64,000 nucleotides of DNA. It comes from JADJOY01 sp046331705 [NCBI: bacterium]. GTDB taxonomy: Bacteria > JADJOY01. A model generated the notes under the pieces. It searched no databases and was not told the DNA's origin. It saw only the letters and a program-made list of their open reading frames with translations. Position numbers and translations under genes: made by a program. Shown here one piece after another: positions 35,206 through 43,908 of the stretch. Within the stretch, counting starts at the first letter, position 1. Every line of letters starts with the position of its first letter. The DNA lies in assembly GCA_046331705.1 (NCBI GenBank), contig JAXLQJ010000041.1:1-64000 (forward strand), given 5' to 3'.

Positions 35206-37533
35206 ATGTCCACGTCGAGCGAGACGCGCGCCGCCACCGCTAGCCCGGGGAGCGTGATCGCTCCACCGGGACGCGTCGGGCTCGAGGTACGCGCCGCACC
35301 GCAAAGCCGCGGTGCCGTGATGTGCGGATGGCTGATCCTGTGCGTCGCGTGGCTCGCTCCACTCGCGTGGATCGAGCAGCCGACCATCGACGTCGACGAG
35401 TCGGTGGCGCTCCACTACGCGAGCCTGCCGCCGCCGCAGATGCTCGCCTCGCTCGTCACCGACGGCGTGGGGCCACCGCTCTGGCCGTACGCGACTCACC
35501 TCGCGTACGCGTTGGGCGGCGTGACCGGCGCACGCGTGCTCTCCGCGGCCGTGCTCGCGCTCGGCGTGGCCGTCGCGTTTCGATTGGCGCGCAGGCTCTT
35601 CGGCATGCCCGCCGCCGCGGCGACGGCGCTCTTCCTCGCAGGATCCCCAGCCTGGATTCGCGTCAGCGGCCGAGCCGGCGATCCCCTGGCGCCGTGGCTC
35701 ACCGAGTCGCTGGCGGGGATCGCGCTGGCCGAGGCGGCGGCGGCGGGACGGGTGCGGGGCGCACGGGCGTTCGTGCTCGCGCTCGCGCTGGGCGTCGTGA
35801 CCGGCTTGACCGAGCCGCGCTCGTTGCTGCTGCTCGCGGCCCAGCTGGTGCTGATCGTGCCGCTCACGCGCAAGGGATCCGCCCGCGCCGCGCTGTTGCC
35901 GTGCGCGAGCGGATACCTCCTCGCGGCGGCGCTCACGGTCGCGTCGATCTGGGCCGTGTACGGCACGGCGCCCGAGCTGCCGCGCTGGCCGACCTTCGCG
36001 CGCGAACCAAGCTGGCTATCCACCACGTCGCCGACGGCGGTGGGGAAGCTGCCGCCGATCGGCGAATCGCTCCTCATCGCCGCGTGGTTGGCGGTGGTGC
36101 TCGCGGGATGGCTCGCGCCGGGCTCGAGCCATTGGCAGGCGCGCGGCATCGGTCTGGGCGCGCTGCTCACGCCGTTCGTGCTCGGCGCGCTCGGGGCGGC
36201 CACCGGCCTGGTGCGCATCGAGGCCCGTTTTCTGCTCGCCGCCCCCGCCGCCGCCGCGATCCTCGCCGGCCGCGGCCTCGCGTACCCGGTCCGCCAGCGG
36301 ATCGGCAGCCCCGGGCTACGCGTGCTGGCCTCGGCCGCGCTGGCGTTGCCGCTGGTCCTGCCCGTCGAGCTTCCGAGGCTGGTTCATCGCGCCACCGCGG
36401 CGGATGCGCGTTTTCGCATCGTCGCGCGCCAGCTCGCCGAGACCGCCACCGGAGACGACGTGGTGGTCCTCGACTCCACCAGCGCGTGGATCCTGCCCTG
36501 GTACTGGACGCCGCGCGCGCCGAGCGAGCCCGGCCATGCGATCACCGCCACCGTGATGCAGTTCCCCGGAGCGCCACGCGTGGACGGGTGCTCGCTGCTG
36601 AGCCGCGACGCCGCCCACGGCTGGACGACGTGGGACGACCTCCCAGCGCCGTGCGCCAACGCGAACCCGGCGCTCGACATCGCGTTCCTGGATGGCAGCT
36701 CCGACCTGGAGGAGCTGCTGGCGCAGCCGCGACGAAAATGGCTGGTCTTCGACGTCGGCGCGGAGCCGACCGCAAGCCACCCTGGCGATCCCTGGGGCGA
36801 GCTGTTGCGCTACCTGGGATCGGTCGCGCCTGTCTCCTGGGCGGTCACCGACCCCGGCGGTCGCGCGTTGACCGTCACCCGCATCGACGATCGCTACGTG
36901 GGGGCGGGAACCCGGCTCACCGCCGAGACCAGCACCAATCCGGGCATCCCTGGCGGACCGATCGCACCGGACGTGTGGCCGGTGTTCACGGTCGAGCCCG
37001 CTCGGTTCGAGGCGCGTGCCATCGGCGCCAGGCGATTCCCACCGACCCACTTCGGGACCGATCGCGGCGCGGAGCCGACGGTGGTCGAGACCGCTCCGGT
37101 GCCGATCTGGCGCGTGACGCTCACCGGCCGCAGCCGTGTGGGGCTGGGGCCGCCCGGCTCGGGCGCCTACCTCGATCTGGTGCCGTTGCTCGACCACGAA
37201 GCCGAGATCCCCGCGCTGCTCACGCCAGGTGCGCGGCTGCGACTGCGGCGCGCGTTACCGCGCTCCGGCACGCTCGCCGTCGAAGTCGAGCTCGCCGAGG
37301 GCCTCGCGTTTCCCCTCACGCTCGAGATCCGGGACCGCACCAGCGGCGAGGTCGGGTCGCTCCAGATTCCGCCTGGCGAGCGCAAATGGTCACCCGCGAT
37401 CGGCCCGCTCGCGCGCTGTGAGCCCGGCATCCACGAGCTCGAGATCGGCTTCGCCGAGGCCGACCTGCCGAAGCTCGCGCAGCTCGGTACCGCGGCGACA
37501 CCGCTGCGCAGCATCGTGCTGCGCTTGCTCTGA
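35206..37533 (+). CDS. GT-C-like membrane protein with large C-terminal soluble domain
   Basis: The 775-residue protein has ten or so helices in residues 40-395. The loop after helix 1 carries DVDESVALHYASL, an acidic catalytic-loop type motif of GT39/GT83 enzymes. GRAGDPLAPWLTESLAG and GLVRIEARFLLAAPAAAAILA follow. The periplasmic C-terminal half (400-775) is rich in beta-type sequence and has no clear family. It is the fourth polytopic protein in a row in this region. A role in surface polysaccharide or protein glycosylation is inferred. Confidence 0.65.
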   Translation: MSTSSETRAATASPGSVIAPPGRVGLEVRAAPQSRGAVMCGWLILCVAWLAPLAWIEQPTIDVDESVALHYASLPPPQMLASLVTDGVGPPLWPYATHLAYALGGVTGARVLSAAVLALGVAVAFRLARRLFGMPAAAATALFLAGSPAWIRVSGRAGDPLAPWLTESLAGIALAEAAAAGRVRGARAFVLALALGVVTGLTEPRSLLLLAAQLVLIVPLTRKGSARAALLPCASGYLLAAALTVASIWAVYGTAPELPRWPTFAREPSWLSTTSPTAVGKLPPIGESLLIAAWLAVVLAGWLAPGSSHWQARGIGLGALLTPFVLGALGAATGLVRIEARFLLAAPAAAAILAGRGLAYPVRQRIGSPGLRVLASAALALPLVLPVELPRLVHRATAADARFRIVARQLAETATGDDVVVLDSTSAWILPWYWTPRAPSEPGHAITATVMQFPGAPRVDGCSLLSRDAAHGWTTWDDLPAPCANANPALDIAFLDGSSDLEELLAQPRRKWLVFDVGAEPTASHPGDPWGELLRYLGSVAPVSWAVTDPGGRALTVTRIDDRYVGAGTRLTAETSTNPGIPGGPIAPDVWPVFTVEPARFEARAIGARRFPPTHFGTDRGAEPTVVETAPVPIWRVTLTGRSRVGLGPPGSGAYLDLVPLLDHEAEIPALLTPGARLRLRRALPRSGTLAVEVELAEGLAFPLTLEIRDRTSGEVGSLQIPPGERKWSPAIGPLARCEPGIHELEIGFAEADLPKLAQLGTAATPLRSIVLRLL

Positions 37534-37697
37534 CGCGAGGCCCGAAGCCGGTCGGTCCCGCCCGCCGCTCGTGACGGCGGCGGCGCGACCCCCACGCCAC
37601 CGCAGCCGCAGGCGGCCTCCTGGAACGCGCGAGCAGCGCCGCCCGATGCGAGCCACAGGGGGCCCGCGCTGCGGCGGAACGAGCGCGAAGCGAACGA

Positions 37698-37722
37698 CAC
37701 GGGCGCCGATTCGGCACCCGTG
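37698..37722. terminator. Imperfect stem-loop between convergent genes
   Basis: CACGGG-C-GCCG, loop ATT, CGGC-A-CCCGTG: two stem blocks of 6 and 4 bp separated by one mismatch, in the 215-bp gap between convergent stops. The rest of the gap (37534-37748) holds no gene that I can support. There is no T-tract. Confidence 0.4.
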
Positions 37723-37748
37723 CGCTCGATTCCGCGTGCCTACCTACT

Positions 37749-40700
37749 TCAGCTGCGCGCCTGCACCGCCAGGTAATCGCTCTTGAGCGTGCCCGTCCCG
37801 GCGCTGTCGATGCTGATGCGTGCCTTCACCTGGAACGAGCCGTTCACGAACTTCGTGAGCTCCGCCGGCTTCACGGTGCCCCAGATGAGTCGGGACGGGA
37901 AGTTCGTCGGATCGGTGCGGTTCACCACCTCGACCCAGCTCGAAGTGCCCCAGTCCCAGAGCGACAGCCGCACCGTCTTGGCCGCCGCGCTCCACACGCC
38001 GTTGTAGTAGACGGCGAACGAGGTCGGTGAGGCCGCGAGCGGAAGCGTGAAGTCGCCGTGGAAGTCGACCTTGTTGCCGACGGCCGCCACGTTGAACGTC
38101 GTGGCGTCCGCCACGGCGAGGCCCGTCACGCCATCGCCCGAAGGCGTTCCGAAGTCGACGGCAACGGCGGACGGCACCGCCGAGACGGGCGCCGACCCGC
38201 CCAGGGTCGCCGAGGAGACGTTCGAGAACCCGGACTCGTGTCCGTCGGTGTCGACGGCCTTCACCGCGTAGTAGTGGGCGTAACCGCGCTCCGCGGTGGT
38301 GTCCTGGTAGTTGGTCGCCACGATCGGCGACGCGTTCACCTTGTTCGCGAACGGGCCCGAGGACGCGCGGCTGCGATACACGTTGTATCCGGCGAGATCG
38401 CCGCTTCCGCTCGCGACCCACGAAAGGTTCACGTTGCTGCCGGCGAGGTTCGCCGCGAGCCCGGACGGCGAGCTCGGCGCATTCGGGTCGGATCCTTGCT
38501 TCGGCAACACCAGGAACACGATCGAGCGCGCCGGCAAGCTGTAAGTGAACGAGCTCGCGACGCCGTTGAGCGTCGACGTGGCGGGGACCACCTCGAAGGC
38601 GCCGCCGCTCGAGTTCTCGGGCTCGTTGTTCGAGCCGATGTCGGCGCCGGTCACGACGATCTGGGTGCCCGAGGATGCGGGTGTGAAGCTGCCGAGATTG
38701 AGATCGACGGGGATCGTCTGCGTGCGGTTGCGGTTGACCAGCATCAGCACCAGCGCGTTGCCGCTCGGCTGGACCGCCGCCAGACCGTCCACGTAGTTGG
38801 GGATCTCGCGGTAGAGCGAGCCGATGGCGCCGCCGACCAGGAAGCCATCGTCGCCGTCGTAGTGGTAGCCGTACGGGCCAGTCTTGAGGCTCACGATGTT
38901 GCCGGTCAGGTACTGACGCGCCAGCGCCAGCACGTAACCCGTGGGCCGCATGCGCGGATCGATGCGACCGATCTGGCCGTTCTCCGCGTCCTGCGCGACG
39001 CCTTCGATGGCGCCGACGAACTGCTTCTCGCCGAAGAGCGGGAAGAAGTTCCCGAGCTTCATGCCCTGCTTCAGGAAGTTCGCCAGGAAGAGCGCGTTGG
39101 TGATCGCCGATTTGAGGTCGTTGGGTCGAGCGTTGATGCCGTAGATCGTGTTCCACTCGGTCGCATACGGCGGCTTGCCGCCCTCGAGGGGAACGCGCTC
39201 GCCCATGAACGTGGGCACCGCGTCCGGAATGCCGGCGACCGCCTCGTAGAAGAGGTCCGCGTTCGAGAGGTCGATGTCCTTGGGGCTGCCGGGACCCGCA
39301 AGATCCACGCGGGTGTCGAGGCTGAGCTGGTTCGCGGCGGCGCCCACGACTTGAACCGCGATCGTGTGGGTTCCCGCCGTGAGCCCGGAGACGGTGGTGC
39401 TCCAAGTCGGGAACGACAGCGTGCCGTAGTTGAAGCCCTGATTGATCGTCTGCGACCAGCGGGTGACGCCGTCCACCTGCAGCACCAGCGTGGGGTAGTT
39501 CGCCGAAGGTGCGTAGAGCGCCGCGGCGCTGAACGTGAACGTGTAGTCCCCCGCCTGCGGGAACGTGTGGGTCACCGACACGCCGTTGTCCTTCTGGAAG
39601 ATCAACGAGAAGTACGGCGAGGGGCCGTAGGGATGGTGCGCCCAGAAGTCGATGTTCGCGCCCGCGATGTCGAGGACACCGTTGCCGTTGTTCTGGTACC
39701 AGAGCAGCCGGTTGCCGAGGGTGTTGTAGAAGACGTCGTCCTGCGACCCGAGCTTGACCGTGGGATCCGTGCCCTTGAGACCCACCACCGAGCCGCCGGT
39801 GCCGACCGCGAAGTGGTTGAACAGGTTCGCGTACGACGACGGGTTGGTCTGCATCACCTCGTTGCCGATCTCCCAGGTGTCGATCCCGTACGGCAACGTG
39901 CGACCGTTCGCCGCGCGCACCGCCGCCCAGTCGACGCCGCCGTTCGCGTTGCTCCCGTCGGCGGGATAGTTCACGTACTCGACCCAGTCCTGGGCCACGA
40001 GGATCGCCGGGTTCTCACCCATCGCGACCCGGTCGCACCCGCCGTTCTGCGGTCCCGAGACGAGGCAATCGATGTTGACGATCAGGTTGGCCTTGCCGCC
40101 CGCGTCCTCGGCGAAGCGCAGCGCCTCGTCCGTGCCGATCGCGAGCATCGACTCGAAGAAGCCGTCCGAGCGGCGCCCGGCGATCGGGCCGATCCCCTGC
40201 ATCCAGAAGTAACCGTTCGCCTGGACGCCTCCCGGGTAACGAAGCCGCGGCGGTCGAATGTCGTCCACCAAGCTCAGGTAGCCGAACCATTTGTTGAGCG
40301 AGGCCTGGAACGTCGGTTCGTCGGTGATGAAGTCGCTGATGCCGTTGTCGATGCCGAAGAGCCCGAGGCTGGAGCCGTACATGTCCGTGGGGATCGGGTT
40401 CACCACGGTGCTGGGATCCACCGTCACCGGCATGGCGACGTTCATCGACCCCGAGACCTCCGGATTGCCGAAGAACGCGAAGTTGCCGTTGACGTAGACA
40501 CCGATCTTTCCGCCGGTGAGCGGGGTGTTGTCGGTGGCGCTGCCCTGGACGTTGCCTTGGTAGGAAACCGTGATGAGGTTCGGGTTGGACGCCGCGCGCT
40601 CGACCTTCAGCGTCACGTAGGTGTTGCTGGGAACGCTCACCGCCGCCGTGGATACGCACCCGCCGCCCGGTGACGTCAGGCTGCCGGTGGCGAGGTTGGC

Positions 40701-41198
40701 GTAGCTGGCGCCATTCTTCTCCTTGAGCTCCCAGGTGGTGCCGCCGGTCTTGACTCGAAACAGGTAGTGATTGCCGTTCGCTTGATAGTTGAAGACCACG
40801 CCGAGCCAGGTGTTGGTGGCGTTGGCCCGCGCTTCCGCCTGGTAGGTGAAGCTCGACGGTGTGACGAGATCGACCGTCTGCAGCACCGAGATCTTGTCGT
40901 TGGCGGTCGTGTCGGGGTTGTAGAGCACGGTGGTGTTGCCGGCGCTCCGGCTACCGTCCGTGAACGTCCCCCAACTCGCGGCGGCGGTCCCGACGCCCTG
41001 CCAGAACGAAGCGTGACCGTCCTCGAAGCTGATCAGGTTCTTGGTGGCGGAGACCGCGGACTCGGCGACTCGATCGGCGCGCCCGAGCCACACGAACGCA
41101 AGCGCGACGCACGCGGCGAGCACCGCGCCGCGCGCGAAGCCGATCCGCGCGAGGACGCTCGAACGAAGGAAGCGACCACGACGCAACGATGAAATCAC
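37749..41198 (-). CDS. Secreted multidomain glycoside hydrolase (GH51/GH-A clan-like)
   Basis: The 1149-residue product has a hydrophobic signal segment (GAVLAACVALAFVWLG) early on. Domains in order: a concanavalin/LamG-like carbohydrate-binding domain (about 60-240), a TIM-barrel catalytic domain with acid/base E447 in TWEIGNEV and candidate nucleophile E681 in ATEWNTIYG, a beta-sandwich binding module inserted between those two residues (GDYTFTFSAAALYAP), a C-terminal beta domain, a fibronectin type III domain (SPSGLAANLAGSNVNLSW) and a final module. WEIGNE fits alpha-L-arabinofuranosidase-type families. GGAGGT 9 nt before the GTG at 41198 sets the start, over a frame open to 41420. The true substrate is unknown. 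Confidence 0.78.
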   Translation of the reverse strand: MISSLRRGRFLRSSVLARIGFARGAVLAACVALAFVWLGRADRVAESAVSATKNLISFEDGHASFWQGVGTAAASWGTFTDGSRSAGNTTVLYNPDTTANDKISVLQTVDLVTPSSFTYQAEARANATNTWLGVVFNYQANGNHYLFRVKTGGTTWELKEKNGASYANLATGSLTSPGGGCVSTAAVSVPSNTYVTLKVERAASNPNLITVSYQGNVQGSATDNTPLTGGKIGVYVNGNFAFFGNPEVSGSMNVAMPVTVDPSTVVNPIPTDMYGSSLGLFGIDNGISDFITDEPTFQASLNKWFGYLSLVDDIRPPRLRYPGGVQANGYFWMQGIGPIAGRRSDGFFESMLAIGTDEALRFAEDAGGKANLIVNIDCLVSGPQNGGCDRVAMGENPAILVAQDWVEYVNYPADGSNANGGVDWAAVRAANGRTLPYGIDTWEIGNEVMQTNPSSYANLFNHFAVGTGGSVVGLKGTDPTVKLGSQDDVFYNTLGNRLLWYQNNGNGVLDIAGANIDFWAHHPYGPSPYFSLIFQKDNGVSVTHTFPQAGDYTFTFSAAALYAPSANYPTLVLQVDGVTRWSQTINQGFNYGTLSFPTWSTTVSGLTAGTHTIAVQVVGAAANQLSLDTRVDLAGPGSPKDIDLSNADLFYEAVAGIPDAVPTFMGERVPLEGGKPPYATEWNTIYGINARPNDLKSAITNALFLANFLKQGMKLGNFFPLFGEKQFVGAIEGVAQDAENGQIGRIDPRMRPTGYVLALARQYLTGNIVSLKTGPYGYHYDGDDGFLVGGAIGSLYREIPNYVDGLAAVQPSGNALVLMLVNRNRTQTIPVDLNLGSFTPASSGTQIVVTGADIGSNNEPENSSGGAFEVVPATSTLNGVASSFTYSLPARSIVFLVLPKQGSDPNAPSSPSGLAANLAGSNVNLSWVASGSGDLAGYNVYRSRASSGPFANKVNASPIVATNYQDTTAERGYAHYYAVKAVDTDGHESGFSNVSSATLGGSAPVSAVPSAVAVDFGTPSGDGVTGLAVADATTFNVAAVGNKVDFHGDFTLPLAASPTSFAVYYNGVWSAAAKTVRLSLWDWGTSSWVEVVNRTDPTNFPSRLIWGTVKPAELTKFVNGSFQVKARISIDSAGTGTLKSDYLAVQARS

Positions 41199-41207
41199 GA
41201 GCACGAG

Positions 41208-41213
41208 ACCTCC
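41208..41213 (-). promoter_or_regulatory. Shine-Dalgarno site deciding a GTG start
   Basis: GGAGGT on the minus strand is followed 3 nt later by one GTG (41204) and 9 nt later by a second (41198). The spacing favours the second as start of the glycoside hydrolase. Confidence 0.6.
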
Positions 41214-41438
41214 GATGCGACCCGAAGAGGAGCAACCGGAAACGTTTGTGTGCGTCCGGGTGTCGCCGATCGCGCGCACCACGCGCGCGAGCCCGGAAGT
41301 GAGCACGCCTCGATCGAGTATACGAGTCGCGCGAATTCGACAGCAAGGCGGAGCAACGTCAACAAACGTCGCAAATTTCAGGAATTGCACCATTAACGGC
41401 GACTGCACGCTTCCCGCCACGACGCGAGGCCGACGTGC

Positions 41439-43667
41439 TCACGGCGCGCTCACGCGGATGTAGCGAGGATTCTCGTCCACGCTCACGGCGCCCTCGCCGG
41501 ATGCCGACTCGGTGACCAACGTATCGATGGGCCGACCGAAGAAGTCCACCGCGGCGCGCGGGACGCCGATCGCGCGGGTCGGGACGAGCACCTGCCCGCT
41601 CGTCGTCCAGAGCACCGCGATCCGTTCTCCCTGCGCCTCGAAGAGCACGCCCCGCGCCGGCGCCGGCAACCCGCCGATCTCACCCGCGACGCGCGCTTCG
41701 CCGACTTGCCGCGCGAGCACCGCCAGCGCGACCAACGCGGGCTTGGGCGTGCCGTCGAGACCCACCACGCCCGAGCGCGCGAAGAGCTGCGCCGCGGCAT
41801 CCGGCAGATCCTGAACGGAAAGCAGAAAGAAGCGCTCGACTCCCCACGCGCGCGCCAGCAACGCGCCGCGCACGTAGTAGCGCGCCTGGGTCATCGGATC
41901 CACCATGAAGGGCCGGTACTTCGCTTCCAGATCGGTGGCGTCGCGGCCCGAGCCCCAACTGATCTCGGTGATCCAGATCGGCTTGGCGCCGTCGCCGTAG
42001 CGCTCCATCAGCGCGCGCACCTTCTTCACGCCCACCAGGCTGGCCTCCACTCCGGTGGTGCGCCGGAGCAACGCCGAGCCCTGCTCTTCCTCGGGTGCGG
42101 CGGGGAACGCGTAGGGATGCAGGTTCATGATGTCGAAGTGCGCGCCGGCGCCCGCGACGTAGAGCTTCTCGAGGTATTCGAGATCGATGAACGCGATCCC
42201 GGCCAGCATCACCTTCACCTCGGGATCGGCGCGCCGCGCGCCGCGCGCGAACGCCTCCAGCAAGCCCACGTAGGTCGCCGCGGACATCTTGGTGTGGGCC
42301 CAGTTCGGCTCGTTGCCGAGCGTCCAGAAGCGCACCCGGTCGCGATACCGCGCGACCAAGCGCTCGGCGAACGCGGCGAGCGCCGCGAGATCCGTGGGCG
42401 CAGCGTCGCCGCTCGCGTCGGAGCCCGCCCACGTGGGCGCGTGCGCCAGCATCGGCGCCAGCGCGAGCCCCTGCCCCACGCGCTCGTCGATCAGGCGATC
42501 GGTTTCCGCCCAGTCGTCCTGGCCGGGGCTGCGCTCGATCCCGCGCCACGACACGATCGGCCGATCCCAGTGGATGCCAGCGGCGTGGACGAAGGTGGGA
42601 TCGGCGCCCGCGTGCTCGGTGCTCGAGAGCTCGGACACGACACAGGTGCCGAGCCAGCTCGCGGGACGGCCCGGGGGCACCACGGCGAGCGTGTCCGCGC
42701 CCATGGCGCCCACCGACCCGGCCGCGGCACGGCCCCGGCTCGCGACTCGATAGAGCCCCGGCACGGCGGGCGCCGCGCGCGGGCCCGCGCCCGCAGACAC
42801 CGCGCCGCGCGACGCATCGGTCCCGGCGAGCTCGAGCGATCCCCCAGCGGGAATCGATTCCGCGCCGAGGATCTCGACCTCCTCGCCCACCCGCGCCACG
42901 AGCGCGCCCCCGGATGCTCGAACGCGCAGCCGCTCGCCGCTGCCGGGCGCGTCGCCACCGGCGAGTGTCGGCGCAGCCTCACCCGGCGCCGCCCACACGC
43001 CGAACGAGTCGACGAGTATCCGATTGGCCGCGGAGTCGCCGGTGGTGAACGAGCGCAGGTCGCCGAGCGCGATGGCGTAGATCTCGCCCGCATCGAGATG
43101 CCCATTCGAATCCGACGAATCCGCGGCGACGGTGAACGCCGCGAGCGGAATGCGGATCGCCTGCCACGCGCCAGCGGCGACCTCGAAGGGATGCACGTAG
43201 CGGGCGCCGCCGCGCTCGACGACGTTCACGAACAGCATCGTCGCGACGTCGCTCTTCAGGTCGAAGGCGAATCCCGCCATGTCGGAGACGTTCACCAGGC
43301 GAGCACGCGGCGGCGGCTGGCCACCGAAGATGCGCTGCAACAAGCCGGGCGGTGGGCCCTGGTTAAGCGTGTCGGTGCCGAACAAGACCTGCTCCCCCGC
43401 CGAGTAGCGGATCTCCGCCGCTCCCCCACCCGTCTTCCAGGCCTCCGGCTCGTGAACGATCCGGGCGCTGTAGGTCGGGTGCTTCCCACCGAGCACCCAG
43501 CCGTCGAGGGTGTCGTCGAACGAGAACACCACGCGCACGGGGCCCGAGTCGCCGCCGTCGGCGAACGCGCCGCGCGGCTGGCCCAGCAGCATGCAGAGCC
43601 CGACCCACACCCCAGCCCAGGCCGGTCCGCGCCGGCGGAGTGATCGGAACGTACGAAAGCGGCTCAT
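41439..43667 (-). CDS. Secreted GH39/PslG-like glycoside hydrolase with CBM-like N-terminus
   Basis: The 742-residue product has a signal peptide ending near GAFA/D at about residue 36. An N-terminal beta-sandwich (about 40-230; VVFSFDDTLDGWVLGG) resembles CIA30/CBM11-type domains. The clan GH-A barrel has acid/base E453 in FWTLGNEPNW and nucleophile E568 in IWITEISWGS. This arrangement is close to GH39 enzymes such as PslG, which acts on its own bacterium's exopolysaccharide. The gene lies 240 bp from, and divergent to, a Wzz/GumC chain-length gene, which fits a role in matrix processing. The GH51-like gene follows 240 bp downstream on the same strand. Confidence 0.75.
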   Translation of the reverse strand: MSRFRTFRSLRRRGPAWAGVWVGLCMLLGQPRGAFADGGDSGPVRVVFSFDDTLDGWVLGGKHPTYSARIVHEPEAWKTGGGAAEIRYSAGEQVLFGTDTLNQGPPPGLLQRIFGGQPPPRARLVNVSDMAGFAFDLKSDVATMLFVNVVERGGARYVHPFEVAAGAWQAIRIPLAAFTVAADSSDSNGHLDAGEIYAIALGDLRSFTTGDSAANRILVDSFGVWAAPGEAAPTLAGGDAPGSGERLRVRASGGALVARVGEEVEILGAESIPAGGSLELAGTDASRGAVSAGAGPRAAPAVPGLYRVASRGRAAAGSVGAMGADTLAVVPPGRPASWLGTCVVSELSSTEHAGADPTFVHAAGIHWDRPIVSWRGIERSPGQDDWAETDRLIDERVGQGLALAPMLAHAPTWAGSDASGDAAPTDLAALAAFAERLVARYRDRVRFWTLGNEPNWAHTKMSAATYVGLLEAFARGARRADPEVKVMLAGIAFIDLEYLEKLYVAGAGAHFDIMNLHPYAFPAAPEEEQGSALLRRTTGVEASLVGVKKVRALMERYGDGAKPIWITEISWGSGRDATDLEAKYRPFMVDPMTQARYYVRGALLARAWGVERFFLLSVQDLPDAAAQLFARSGVVGLDGTPKPALVALAVLARQVGEARVAGEIGGLPAPARGVLFEAQGERIAVLWTTSGQVLVPTRAIGVPRAAVDFFGRPIDTLVTESASGEGAVSVDENPRYIRVSAP

Positions 43668-43908
43668 CGAGCGGATCTCCCTCGCTCGAGCCCACGCCGG
43701 CCGCGGGCTCGTCTCGCGCGTCGAAGCTAAGGGTCACGCGAGGCCGCCGCAAGCCGGCGCCCTGCACCGAGCCGGGGCGAGCGTCCCGGCTCGCCGCCGT
43801 CGTTGGCCGTCCCGCCGGCGTGACGCGGGCCCGGGCGAACTGTGATAAACCTTTTGGTCTTGCGCCTTTGTCTCGCGGTCCGTCCCGAGTGACGGTAGGA
43901 GCCAGCCC

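Noticed and set aside
38058-40673. Plus-strand open frame of 871 codons
   Set aside because: Antisense to the GH51-like hydrolase, whose active-site motifs and domain order are clear.
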